NCBI GenBank assembly: GCA_013396525.1
Contig: VWYX01001125.1
Location: 70,989 to 134,988 of the forward strand
Origin: Chaetorhynchus papuensis
Lineage: Eukaryota > Chordata > Aves > Passeriformes > Rhipiduridae
DNA: 64,000 nt
Reading direction: 5' to 3'
Part shown: positions 1-12,900 of the stretch, one piece after another
How positions within the stretch are numbered: position 1 is the stretch's first letter
How the letters are laid out: each line of letters starts with the position of its first letter
Position numbers and translations under genes: made by a program
The notes under the pieces: model-generated
What the model was told of the DNA's origin: nothing
The model's database searches: none
Seen by the model: only the letters and a program-made list of their open reading frames with translations

Positions 1-3000
1 CAGAACTTTCTGAGCTCCTCAATGTCTCGTGCATGCTCTTCTCCCCCCCACCCCCCCAAGCTAACTTCATATTCAGCAATAGAACTGGAATTTCAAATGA
101 CAAACAATAATTAGAAATATTACTGAATGTACACAGATAAGCTGTTTAGGCTTTTGACCTGCTATATTACAGATAGGCAACTGCCACGCACCACTCACAA
201 TACCTTGCTAAAACAAATAAAAACTTTGCTTCAGTTTATAAACAGGTATGTGTAAGATTGTCTTAAATACTCATACACTTATAGCATCTCAGCAGTTGCC
301 ATGACAAGAATTTATTCCTTTGCAGAAACAGCTGGTTACCACAGGGCTTCAATTTAACAACAGTTAACACATATACTTTACTAGGTAAAGTGTATATATA
401 TCTGTATAAATACTGTATTTTGCTTGAATACAAATCTATGTTCATACATTTAAAAAAAAACCCACTAAAAACCTGCCTATGAATTATATGAACTTACAAC
501 TGAGTCCCTCAGTAAAACTCCCATAGTATAATCTGGCTTCACAAAGTGTAAAAGGCCCAGGTCAGATCTAGAATCCCTTAACTAGATCAATTATATTTAT
601 TGTATAAAGCACGTCTTTGCACAGGGTGCAAAATTCCCTTGAAAGCGTCTCCGAAAACACATCCCACGAAAAGTGTCCCCACGTAGTGTGCAGTGACTGA
701 TTGTCCCAGTGGCCTGGGCCACTTCCCAGGCAGGCAGCTTGTGCTGTTGGAGGCTGGTATGCCAAGCAAGGATCTGCTTGCATTTTCTCCCATCAGCTTA
801 CTGGATCACAGCCTGCACGCTATTTCTGCTAGCCCAGTGCATTAATTCTGTGTTACAGAAGGCAGGACGTGGCTCAGCCTTCAAAGCCAGAGGGATGCAG
901 CTTATGAGAAAGCGGAAGCAAAATTCTGAATCCTGACAACACAAGGAGCAAGATAAAATAAGGAAGCAAGCAAGTGGCTGCTGGGTGCACAGGGATGTCG
1001 GCTCTTGGGAAAGATTTCGTGGAATGTCCCAACATTTACACAGGCTCTATCCGAAGTCCTCCTGTGACACAGCATCTGCCACCCGACATCTGCCTCCACA
1101 CACGTAAAGTGAACGGAGCCCCTGCTGCCTCCCCTGCTCCAGCGTTTATCAGCCAAAAGCAACACTGACCAGAGCTAAGGTAAGACCTGGTCCTCAGGGA
1201 AATACATGCTCCTGCTACGGAAAAGGAGCACTGACAGCAGTAGCCAGCAGCCAAGGGGCCTGTGCACCAGCAGCCCTCTCCTCTCATCACAGGACAAAAT
1301 GTTCAGCAGCAGGCACTGCTCCTCTGGGAGCCCCAGGTCTTGCTTTGCTTGTCAGGCACGCCAATGGAAAACCTCAGTGACAAACGCTCAGCGCTGGAGC
1401 AGATCTTTAATCAGTGTTACAAACATCCTCACGGGGTCGGGCATACAGAGGTGTGCTTTTCCTCAGCTGGCAATAAAAACGTTACGTTGCATGGCTGCTG
1501 TAAAATTATCGCGCTGACTTTTAGCACCATTCGAATCTGACCTGGCAGACGAAGATTACACTGACAAGATTTCTGTCAGGTTGTTCTGGTGTGGAGGGTT
1601 TCAAACTTGCTCTGCAAGTCTATTAGAGAAACAGAAACCTATCTAAAAAATACCACAATAAAGTCATTTTTGCTACATAAATACATTTAAAAATATGTTG
1701 CTTTAAACAACCTGTGCTTTTTTTAGAAGCCTTCCTGAAATTAGATGCTTCTACCCAAACTTGGATAACTTGGCCATGATGACAGACTGTTTCAGGCCAG
1801 CAAGTACTTGATTTCACAGGCAATTTACATCCCCAGGGCACACTGAAACAGACTCCCTATTGCTTTCCCAGGAATAAAGTGAACTTCTCCAAAAGGCAGG
1901 GATTTGTCCACACCAAGCTCGATTCTGCAGATCCAGCCAGTCAAGTCCAAGCAGTTTGGGCAGAAGTAGATGCATTTTGGAACTGTGCTTCAGATTTGAG
2001 GCCAGTAAGTGCTAACAGAATATTCATGTAAATTCCCTTAAAGCTGCTTGGTCTTATTATTTAATAGCCATCTATCTTTTCAGGTAAGGAAAAAAAAGGT
2101 CACTCACCCAGAAAAACGCAGTGTCCCCATCCCTACCAGGACTCGCTGCTACAAACACATCACTGACCCTGCAACAGTCACTGGGGTTCTGCCCCTGCTT
2201 TCACAGAGGTCAAGTTTCACTCAACTCCCTGAATACTGAAAACTCTCTTCCTGAAACTAAGCCTTGCATTCTGCTTGGTACATCCATTCAGCACACTCAG
2301 ACTCTGCAGCTCCTTAAATCTAAAGTGGCTGAAGTCTTTCAAATATCCAAACCTCCACTGCTTTCCTTAAAGCCATGGCTTTGAACTGTTTAACTTTCCT
2401 TAAAAACATGGCTTTACAACCTAAAAGGGACATTCTTACCCAGATTTAAGTCTCTTTTAGACAAACTTGCAGTGGCTGCTGATCAAGTGAAACTTTGTAA
2501 GTACAAGGCAGATTTGAATCCAGGTGAGCATGGTCCACTGAGATTGATTTTTAAAATGTATTTTTAAACAAGTTTAAAGCGCTGGTGGTGTAACTTTGAA
2601 ACAGATAAACCTCGCACTATTGCATCTCTGTGAATTTTAATTGAAAGGAGTAGAGTTTCCAAAAAATCTTAATATAAGAAACATTTGTCAGTCAGCAGAA
2701 AGCTATGGTTTTCTAAAAAGTTATTCAACAATATTCGATTTACATTTTAACTCACACGTATCAATAGGGTTATTTGGAAAAGACATATAAAAATCCCTCT
2801 TCTGACACGAGGGTATTGAACGTTACCTTTAGGTTGCTCCACCTGCCTTGAATGTTGTTTTTTTCCAACCTAGACTGCCATTCTACCTGATTTGTTTTGT
2901 CAAGAAAAAATGCCAGTCCCGCACCTCGTTCTCCACAAGCACCACCATCACAAATCCAAAGCTAATCAATTGATTTCAGTGACACCGCTGAGGACAGAGA

Positions 3001-4190
3001 GCTGGAAACTAAGCATGCAGGTGACATCACAGCAAAACCAACAAATTATGCAAGTAAAAATCTCCCATGCACACATTTCAGATCGGTGTTCCTATCACAG
3101 AAAAGAATCTATCAAAAAGTGCAGCAGATGAAAAACAAAAACAAAAAAAAGGGGCGGGGGGGAAGGCAAGTAAAAAATTGACCTTTGGTAGGGACAAAAG
3201 CAGTTTTCCTATCATGTCTTAAAACCATCTGTTATCATACCCTATCCTATTGTTCTGCCTTTGAACCACTGTCAAAAGAAGGCCATCCATGTCAAGCAGA
3301 TCTGAAGCCAGCCAAGGATCACATACTTAAGTCAAAGTCAGAACTGCAGTGAAGCCTCTCCATGGAGGAAAAGGCTCTTTAATCTCCCTTTGAAATACTC
3401 CATAAAGATCATCTGAAACTGCTAGGAATGGAAACAAAAACAGTTGACTGGTCCAAAAACCAGAGCAGCCTCAGACACGAAGGTGACCCTTACTTTCAGA
3501 AGATTAAAACTGCAAATGAATCACAGTCAAGCTAAAAAAACCCAACACAACACTGCTTCACTGGTGGCTCCTGGCAGCCCCCACGCCCGGGCCTCAGAGC
3601 CCCTCAGCTCCCTCCTTTCCCCCTGGAGCAGCCACCCCCAGCCCCCAGCAGCTCCCGAGGCCCTGCCTCCCGGAGATGGCTCGCAGCTCGGGCAGAGCCT
3701 CCCACGGGGACACTGAGGCCAGGCACTGGCTGTCCTCCAGAGTCCAGCCTCGGGAGGAGAGAGCCCCTGGGAGACTGAGTCCTCTGCAAGGCCCAGCAAA
3801 GCTCTGAGTCTGCACTGCGTCGGAGCAGAACCATTCCCGCAGCTTCTGGAGACGGCGTACAGGAAGGATGCCAAAAGTGGCCGGTTTTTTGCTTTGGGGC
3901 CTTTTGCACGGGTTGTGACTGTGCTGCCCTCTCCAGCATGGCCACCACGAACGTGCACGTTCAGTGGGTCTGCTCTGTTCCAAACCAGGCCTGCACCCAC
4001 CGGGTTAGCTGCAAACCATAAGCACATCTGGCAGGAAGCATTGCTCTGGGACATGCTTACCAATTCATCTATGGCACAGGTAACGGCAGCTCCAGGTACC
4101 TTTTGCTGCTGCTTAGAACAAGAGACTTGCAGAACATCCTGGCAACACACAGGAGTATCAGAGCAAGGTATTTCAGGTTTTACACACAAC
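1..4190. other. Downstream flank of SLC24A3, no gene recognised
   Basis: Mostly AT-rich sequence with a more GC-rich block at about 3560-3960. No exon, RNA gene or mobile element was recognised. A C-run tract lies at 41-58. The open frames here have no family resemblance. If one of the distal AATAAA motifs (596 or 311) is used, part of this stretch would be an extended 3' UTR. Confidence 0.5.
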
Positions 4191-4213
4191 ACAAAACTAC
4201 AATTACTACAGTA

Positions 4214-4219
4214 TTTAAT
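4214..4219 (-). terminator. Candidate poly(A) signal ATTAAA
   Basis: Read on the minus strand, ATTAAA is followed 18-40 nt later by the GU-rich run GTTTTGTGTTGTGTG, the usual arrangement of a polyadenylation site. Weaker alternatives are AATAAA at 596-601 and 311-316, which lack an equally clear GU-rich element and would give a 3' UTR of more than 6 kb. Confidence 0.5.
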
Positions 4220-6217
4220 GCACACCAGTAGGAAAAGTTCCTAAAAAACACTTGTGCAGTTTTTGTGCCACGGGATAGGTAATGGCTATTTCGCAGAAAT
4301 AGATCCAACTGGCTCCATTGGAGCAGCAGTATAAATATTCAAAATAGAAGTAATAATAGGCCCTGATATGGAACTTCTCTCCTTTTTTTTCCTTCCCCTT
4401 ATCACACTCTGCTTAGGAGCAACTGCATCTCGCTGTGAGAGCGGAGCTGCGTGTTTGTGGGGCGGCTTTAGTGACACGTGCCACAATGTTGCAAACATCA
4501 TTTGACTTAAGGAAGTATTTTAGGCATTTTAGTGGTTGTTATTGTTATTATTCATCTCATTAAGAACAACAGCAAAAGAAACAAAGACCCAACAACAGGA
4601 AGGTACAGTGGGCTTCCTAATGCAAGAGGACGTCCCGCGGGCACAGGTACGAGAAGGCTGCTCAAGCCACAGCTGCAGAGCTCAACAAGCAGCAACACAA
4701 TTGCTTTTCAGGATGAAAAATGGCGATGCAGGCATGTCATTGACTCTCTCTGCTGCCTGTCCCTGGACCCTTCCTTCTTCTTGCCAGGGATCCATTGGCA
4801 CACGTCGTTCCCCGAGCGAGGCCAGCGGGAAGTGGCTTTTTTCCACAGGACTTCGCTGCCACGCACACTGCAAGAGCTGCCAGTGCCTCCACGTGTTTGG
4901 TGCAACAAACAAAGAAAACCAGGTGCTGAGCTGAATGGAAACCACAGGGTGTAAATATTTTCATTTACAACATTTTGCCCAAAGAAAATCAGACTGAAAA
5001 AAATCACTTCCTAAAGTGCAAATGAAATAAAAATTGGCTTTTCGTCTGTGAACAGAACGTGGCTCTCTTCTTTTTTCTTTTAAACTGGAGTTCTTTCTTT
5101 TCCTGCTATATAGTTTAGGGTTTGGTGGTTTGGGTTTTTTTCCTTTCTTTCTGTTACGAAGGGTTTGCTGTACCTTTACTATTATTTGCCACTGTTTGTA
5201 CCATAGACAAAAACATTCACCTAGCTGGTAGTCTCTTAATACATTTCATAGTAGAACATATACAAGAGGAAAAAACATACCAAATGGATCAGAAGTGATC
5301 AGTGCTTAAAGTAAATACAAGAGTTGCAGTGGCAAGAACCCACAGTATCAATACATACAAATGAAGCAGTGATGGTGTTTCTCAGGGGGGCAGAATCTGC
5401 CTGCATATTAATACAGAATTATACAAAATCTAGCAGGGATATTGGAACAACGAATAGCTAAACTTTCACAATAACTTTAGATCTGTGAGCGAGTCTGCAT
5501 TGAAGATATTCCACATTTTAAAATGTGCCATCTCTGTCTGTGTCTTCCTCCCTCCCAAAGGAGGGGTGATGAATCCACATGATCTGTTACCAGGTAAGTT
5601 CAACTGCTTAAGACGACAAATATCTGGCCAGGTCCAGTGTATTCTTTAAAGAATGGCAAATTATGACTTCAGTAACTATGTCTGTGCAAAATGTGCCTCT
5701 TTCCTCTTAAAGAAACCAGTGTCTGTAACTCATTTAGAAAAGTTTTGACATGTACTTACGTCCTTCTCAGAACGAATAAGACATGAACTCTTGAATCCCC
5801 CCAAAACAAAAAAATCTGATGAAGCAGAGAAAGTTCTGACCTTCCATTTCCATGTGCAGACCATTAAAAACCAGGACACCTTCTTGGCAGCCCTCCTGGG
5901 CTGGCGATCAAACTATTGCTTGAGCAAATAGCAAACACCCTAATAAATAAAACTCCAACATTCATAGTAAAATGGTAGCAGTGTTTACCCTTTGAATCCA
6001 CATTTAGCTTGCATTCCTCATCACACCTGTACAAGGTCAACTATTTGTAGTAAAAAGTCATCAGTTTTTTCCTTGACAATCTTCTTTTATCCGTTCTTAT
6101 GCCGAGTACCTTGAATTGCATTTCCATTTTACACTGCCCTGTGGCCTTTGGATTGTTACAGGAGACCCAGCATTCAGAAGGAGAAGATGCAAGAGAGGAC
6201 GCTGATCTCTGGCAAGT

Positions 6218-6351
6218 AAAAAAAAAAAAAAAGAACAAAAACAACACCCCCACCCCCAAACAAACAAAAAAAACCTGCAAACCCGAAACTAAAAACTAAA
6301 AACAAAAAACAAACCAAAAAACCCCCCACCCCCCACAACCAAAAAAAATTC
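6218..6351 (-). repeat. Low-complexity G/U-rich tract in the 3' UTR (A/C-rich on plus strand)
   Basis: On the plus strand this is a run of A blocks and C blocks. In the transcript it becomes U runs of up to 15 together with two G-run pairs, GGGGGGTGGGGGG near 6326-6340 and GGGGGTGGGGG near 6247-6257. It could be a plain low-complexity expansion or a binding site for U-rich or G-quadruplex-binding proteins. The first is certain from sequence, the second is speculation. Confidence 0.8.
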
Positions 6352-6776
6352 CCATGATTCTCCTCGAAAGTCAACCTCCATACGACGTACCCTCTTCTGC
6401 ATTGTAGCAATAGTCTTAAGTCATAAATTAATTAGTCTTCCATCAAATAACTTAAAAAAAGAAGGAATTGTAGCAGACCAGTTTTGACTGGCTTAACGCC
6501 AGTTAGCAGCCAGTTCATCTTGAGTCCCAGTCACACTGTTCAAAAACTGAGCTAGGAAATCACGTGAATGTTGAAAAGAACTCTTCACATCGATGAAGGA
6601 TTGTTCCAGGCTGTGGGGGCCAGGGAGAGGACAAACCTAGATGGGGCCACAGGTCCTATGAACAGTGAACAGGATATAGGTCACGACTTGGAGGTGCACT
6701 GCATCCAGGAGATGCCAGCCGTGGCTTGTATTGCACAGGTAAAAAGGAAGCTCCTCCCGACAGTCTGCCACCTGCG

Positions 6777-6926
6777 TTAGTGATCTCTGCACATTGGCAA
6801 GTTCACAAAAGTGAAAACATTGAATTCTGTCATGATGGAGAAACACAGGAAGATGCCGTAAAGGGAAAGGCACACACACCCTAGCTTCTTATCCAGTTTC
6901 CATTTGTTCATGTGGACACCAAAAAC
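6777..6926 (-). CDS. SLC24A3: SLC24A3 last coding exon with stop codon
   Basis: The coding part is 150 bp: 49 residues and a TAA stop. It begins VFGVHMNKWKLDKKLGC, continues with the last hydrophobic helix (LYGIFLCFSIMTEFNVFTF) and ends VNLPMCRDH. The SIMTEFNVFTFVNLPMC terminus is a hallmark of SLC24A3 and SLC24A4. The acceptor is TTTATTGTAG. The exon continues into the 3' UTR towards lower coordinates. Confidence 0.97.
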   Translation of the reverse strand, partial: VFGVHMNKWKLDKKLGCVCLSLYGIFLCFSIMTEFNVFTFVNLPMCRDH

Positions 6927-9900
6927 CTACAATAAACACAGAGTAAGCCACCACAGCAGGAACATTTTGAATAAAGCGGTAAATCCCCTCCTCAGCTACA
7001 GGAGCCAAAAGAGGGCCGTCCCCTTACTGATGATGATCAGTTGGAAGCAGTCACAAACTGCAGCAAGTGAGCTGAAAACCACAGCTCAAGTAAATCAGAG
7101 CAGCGGTCACAGAAGCCACCCTGACTTACATCACCTCACCTTAAGTTTCTGCAGTGAACTTAAATTTTGGCAAGAACAATCCCATTTAGTTCAATCAGAA
7201 ATGGATTTACAGGCCAGGTCCCTTTCTTTTTAACTCAAAATGCTTCACGTGCTCCTCTGAATCTCAGCCTAGAGCCACACAGTCTAAGACTGCTCGACTT
7301 TGCATAGTTTGCTCCCACCAAAGATTAGAAGTCTTGTGTATGTGGGAATCGTGCTGGTGTGCATTGCACAGGACACCCCCCTCCCCCCGGTTTCAAGATT
7401 TGGAAGATGTCACATCATTCCTCTTCTATCATTTCTGGGAAAGGTCAGAGAACACAAAGCACTGATTTCAACAGAAACATTGTCATTGCTTTTTCTGGAC
7501 TGTGCTGTATTTCAGAAGGATCCTACAGAGGGCCAAGTAACCTGCTCAGCATTTTGTCTGCTTGTCTCACAGGAGAATGGATCTCACTGTGCACCAAGGG
7601 ACCTGCTTCAGCTCTAGCACAGAAATAACTGATGATTACTAATGGTTCTCCCAGGCTCCTCCCATGAAAAGCTGTACAAGCAGGAGTGCCATCCCGTGGG
7701 AGTGACAGCTCCTGCAAAGAGCCGGATCAAGGTCTTGGGAAGCTTTCAACAGCAGGGAGCACCCCGTCCCGTAACAACAGATTTTGCAACCACTATTTCA
7801 GCTGGAGGTGAGAAAGGAGCAGGTGAAGAAAATGTCTACAAAAATCCCTCTTTTGGAAAAGAAGAACAAAAGAAGACTATATACATACTGTGACAAAAAC
7901 TGATGCCAGCAGGAGACCAACAGAATAGATAAGTCCTCTGCTGTTTAACCGAATCTGTAAAAGAAGGAAGTTCATCAAACCATCTCACAATTTCACACAA
8001 CAATATTCCTCTCTGCTTATATTTCCAAAATCCTAAATGGCTGAGTTGCTAAACAGTGGCTTGCAAGCTGTTAATGCCAAGTCTGACCATTTCATCGCAG
8101 ATTACTTTGCCTACTCCCTAATTTGTCAGAGAAGTAATGTTATTAGAGGAGCGTCCTTAGGACCTGACAGCATTTCACAGTGTTCCACTTCCACGTGAGC
8201 TTTGCCTTCCCTTGTACTATTGTAACGTGACATTTTCTTTTTGGCAACTAACTCCTGTGTATGTACTGTAAGAACAAAGAAAGATTTAGGTTCACTCCCC
8301 AGGGACCACTGAGGGGAAAATGTGACTTGTAGAGTCAGAAAAGATGATCAGTCCTGACACTTTGAAACTCTGAGCCTGCACTGAACTCCGTACACCCAGG
8401 ATCCTCTGTGTCAATCTGTGCTGCCCAAGCTTTGCTGTTCCCTTCACACATGTTAAAATACCAGCTCACACAAATGGCACGTTTGCCTTCCCTACTGATT
8501 GATGACATCATAAAAAAAGGCTACAGCCATGATGATCATTTTGCCTGAAAGGTACTGGAGGATTTCTTTAGGATATATGCTGTAAGGGTATGGAGGAACA
8601 GCAGGACCATTATATTCCTGTGGCCATTACATGTTAAATACAATATTCTCACCAGACTGCTCAAAGACATGAAGGATTTGGATTGCTTCGGGGCATGAAG
8701 ACCGATTTCGGGACTGTCTGCATAACTGAGGATGAAAAATGTCCCGATCCCACTGCTAATGTTAACTTCAGAGACGGACCAGCCCGCTCTGCCTCAATCA
8801 TTCCTGTGCATCCACTCCTCCCTTCCTGCTTCCACCCGTCAGGATGGCCCACACGTAACAGCTAAACTGCATTTCCATTTTACTTACTATAAAGTGCAAA
8901 AAACCCTACACTAACTCTGTGTAACTAAAACACAAATTTAAAGCTGCCTTCCCTGCTATCCCAAATGAAGAGCAGCTGGCTAAGAAAACGATACTATTTT
9001 ACAATAAATTCCTGTCTGGATTTTGGTCAGGAATTTTGTTTGACCACTGCCAGTATCTGTAAAAACTGTCAGTATAAAATGCATCAGCTGGAAAGGGACC
9101 TACAGGAAAAGGAAGCAAACGAAGAAGATGGAATTATTTTAGCACGGAAAATGTCTGGATTTAACCTAAAGCGCAGACGCTGCTTCTCAGTTACAACTTC
9201 ATCCTCCATAAAACCAGCGGAGCATTCCAAAGGCCCCTGTGTCTGATTTGCTGAGGACAGTTTGCTTCCTAAGAGGGCTGCTTTCTTCAGACTCTCTGCA
9301 AGGCTCTTCATTGGAGGTCATTTAGGGGAATAAAAGCTGCCACTGGGGATTATTCAAAAGCAGGGAGTGTATGCTCATTATTTACAGCAGCTTTACCAGT
9401 GTAAGAGCGACACGCGTCACGCTGTTCCTGTGTGGGCAAAGCAAACGTGGCAACCCCTTCTGCAGCACCACTGTGCTCCTCTGTTCACCTGAAGGGTCCT
9501 TCCACTCTCCCCCAGTCATCCCAGGGCAAGTGTGCTTTGGGAACAGGCTCACATCAGTGTCCATCTGTTCCAGCTCTCCTTCTGATGTTTTCTATTCGCT
9601 TCTCGATTGTTTTATAGCACTTCTCACGTGTTGTTTCTGTCCTTTTGTGTCCCTTTTCTGCCTGCTCCATGGCAGGGAGGTGCCATGCATACACCATCTC
9701 CTGAGCCTCAGTAGAAACATCTGGAATTCTTCACAGCTTTTCCAGTACTTTGAGCTCACCAGCAACGTTTTTTTACTCAAACAGTTGCACTTTTTCTTCC
9801 AGAAATTCCAGCTGTGGTGTGTATCTAGTTCAGCCAAATGAGCTTCCTGACAAACCCTTTCTTTTCCTGCATTTGACTTTGGACTACCTGCTGCTGTTTC

Positions 9901-12900
9901 AAAATTTCCCATCAGTCTACAGCTCTGGAAATACAGATTTAACTGATGAACTATTCCACTCCTCTGGTAATCACCATAGCCTACCCCATTTCTTTTAACT
10001 TTTAACTGTGAGCACAGAAGCTTAGAAGATTCTGAAATTTGAAACAAAAGCTTAAGAAAAATGTGTCCTTGATCTGTCAAATTAGGGCAGAAACCAGTCA
10101 AGCAGCCCCTCTCATGAGATGAGTGGCATTTCCTGCAAGAGGCAATGGAATACATTTCCTTGGGATATGTGAAAATGTGCAAGTTCAGGGAAAACAAGGG
10201 CAGCAAAACATTCAAAACTCACAGCAAGGGAGGAGATAATTTCAGGTTTTGTCAAAGACCAAAAAAAGAGTCTCAGCTGGAGTTGTCTTAATTATATAAG
10301 GAAAAGCCCAGTCCCCTGTTCATTTAAGAATAGGAAATGCCTCTTCCCCAGGAGAAAACTGCCTGCAGATGAAGCGCTCCCTCATCCTGCAAGGAGGAAA
10401 AATCAATATTCCCAAACTCCCCTTTGAGGGCTGGCTTGTGCCTAGGGGCTGAAGCAAGGCAGAAGAATGCTGTTCTGGCTGAGCACGCACGGAAGGTTTG
10501 CACGTTCACAGCCTCCTCTGTCACAGTTTGAGGGGGGTGACCTCCCTGCTGCTTGTGCAGCAAATGCAAAGATGCTGCCACCAGCTCCAGTCATTCCCAT
10601 GCTGCTGTGGCAGCCAAGGCTGAAGCTAAACAGCAGAGGAAAAACAATGGAAATAAAAGTTATTCTATTCTTAAGCTCTTTTCTGGCAGCTGCTTAAGGG
10701 AAAACAAGGAGCTATTGCCAAAACCCAGACTGGTTTTGCTCCAGGGCCCAAATATGACAGAAATTACCCCAGTAAGGAATTTCAGAAGGGCTATGGTTTG
10801 TTTCCAGTCCCTTAGCTGAAAAAGCTGCAGGTCTTCTGTATGTCTGGGGATCCTTCTCCTTCAGTGCCTCTGCCTGGCAGTGGAAATTCAGTCTAAATCC
10901 TGCATTCTCAAGGTCTTGCCATGAGACAGCGGTCTCAGCAAACTGGAACTTCAAACATGTGCTGCATTCCTGCATGTTTAAATGGAATTTCCTTCTTAAA
11001 CCTCTTTTTAGACTCCTAAGGAAGTGTCCTTGTTTTGCTCCGTATCACAAAACTCACTTTGCAGAGGGTACATACCTGGAGTGCTGCACGTGGCCGCTCA
11101 GGGTTATCATGCAGGAGATGTGGGAGCTATGGCTGCAGAGAACTCCAGTAATGCTGGGAGGTTTGGCAGGGACACCTTTGCTCTACTACAGTATAATCAT
11201 CCCAATAATCTCTCTGCCATGAAGCCAGGGAGCCAGCTTTGTCCTAATGTACCATTCACCCTAGTGCCTTGGAATTAAACCAGGGAAAATCACCGGTCAG
11301 CGAGGAGCAAAGCAGTGATGCTTCCCGTCTCCATGTATGCTTTGCAAACATTTGCTTCCCCCCGGATTCTCTGATGCCTAACAATGATTGCACTGGGATT
11401 ATTCCTGCTGTCTCAAGCTGCTTGTTTGCATGGAAGGAATGTCATGTCTCTCAGACTTCTAATGTACTGTCAAATTTTGCTGAAACTGGCTGAAGTTATC
11501 AGGCAGAGGAGCAAATTGGACTGACATGATTATACTCCCAAATGCTGATGTGATCAAATGAATCTGGCTGCTTATCCTTAGGCTAAAATTCCTGTTCTCT
11601 AAAATGCTGCTGGATGACGTCTGGTTTACATCCAAAAAAAAAAAATTCCAGAGGGAGGCAACTGGATGGAAGACAGGGAGCAAACATCCTTCCACTCCAC
11701 ATATGCCAGGTGCACTGGGGAAGGATGCTTACTGGATTAGAGAGTCAGCAACGTGTGCAGGACTCAGTGCTGGAAGGGAACTCTGTCAAAGGACTCTCAA
11801 GGTCCAGAGGGATGCTGCTTCTCCTCCAAAAGCCCTGCTGGCCTGCCAGATTAGCTGTGTACATAACAGAAGGCCAGAGCTGCTGCAGGAGGGTGGCCAA
11901 GTGAGCAGTGGAGATGGAAGCTCCAGTGGGAAGCACAGAGGAGGGCAGAGGTAGTACCTGGACATTAATGAGTGTTCAGAAAAAAGAATCCTTAAAATAA
12001 CAAACATAGAGTTGGGTTAGAGACTTGGCATTGTAAAAACAGAAGGGATCTGATGTGGAAAGTTGAATCCTGAATAGATCTGCCTTTTGATGGGAAAAGG
12101 ATAGGTGGCTTGGTCCAAGCCAGGAACTCTGGAACTGACCCCTGAGCTGAAGGCAAAGAGTGAGGCACTTGCAGTGTACCCACATCCTAGAGGGAAATGT
12201 TTCATTTGAAGCAGGAATACAAAAGGAAAACCTCCTTCTCTAAACCAGGTGACAGATGCTTCCAAGATGCAGCCTGAGAATCGTAAGATGGTTTTCCCTT
12301 CCTTTCTTGTAACAAGGAAGGAAGAATAAAATAAATACTAAGCTGAAGCATCCACTGACGATGGGGCTGGGGAAGGGGCAGTCAGAAGAGAGGCACTTAA
12401 TCAAAATGCAGTTTAACAACCCAGCACCAGGACGTCTCTCCAGAGATTCACAGCTTATTTCCAGTTCTGCCGTTCACCTACTGTGACTCCAGCAAGCCCA
12501 TTCGTCTCTCTGACAGGTCCCCCTCTTGCTCTTTTCCTGACTCATTCTGTTAGATCACAAAGCTGTCTCTTCCCCCCTCAGACACTACCCCACAGAGTGA
12601 GCTTGTTTAAGCAACAAGTCCTGATTCCACGTGAAGCCACGTCAGTGAATGGCTGAGAAGGCGCCGAATGCCCGTGATCACAGGGCACCAGGCTGCTCAC
12701 ACATGTGCACACACAGCACCATGGCGCACCATGGCACACCATGGGGAAGAAGGAGCAAATCTCCTCCTTTTCTGCAGAACTCTTTACACCAGCAGTAACA
12801 GGGAGCAAAATTTGTCCACAGGGGGTTCTGAGTCACGCAGCCTGGAAAAAGATACCTGTGTACAGATTTTACAGAGTATGATGCTAGAGATACATCACAC

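Larger units (their letters stand above)
4195..6776 (-). other. SLC24A3: Probable 3' UTR of SLC24A3
   Basis: About 2.6 kb of AT-rich sequence without recognisable repeats follows the stop codon. It ends at the best poly(A) site I could find (ATTAAA plus GU-rich downstream element). The extent is inferred, since no transcript data are available. No AATAAA was seen on the minus strand between 4220 and 6776. The region contains the G/U-rich tract at 6218-6351. Confidence 0.5.

Noticed and set aside
3527..4225. 232-codon open frame on the minus strand downstream of SLC24A3
   Set aside because: It lies mostly in a GC-rich stretch, overlaps the proposed poly(A) site, resembles no family and overlaps two other open frames.
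9592..10215. 207-codon minus-strand open frame
   Set aside because: No recognisable domain, low-complexity Cys/Ser composition, and it sits in an intron whose flanking exons join in frame without it.
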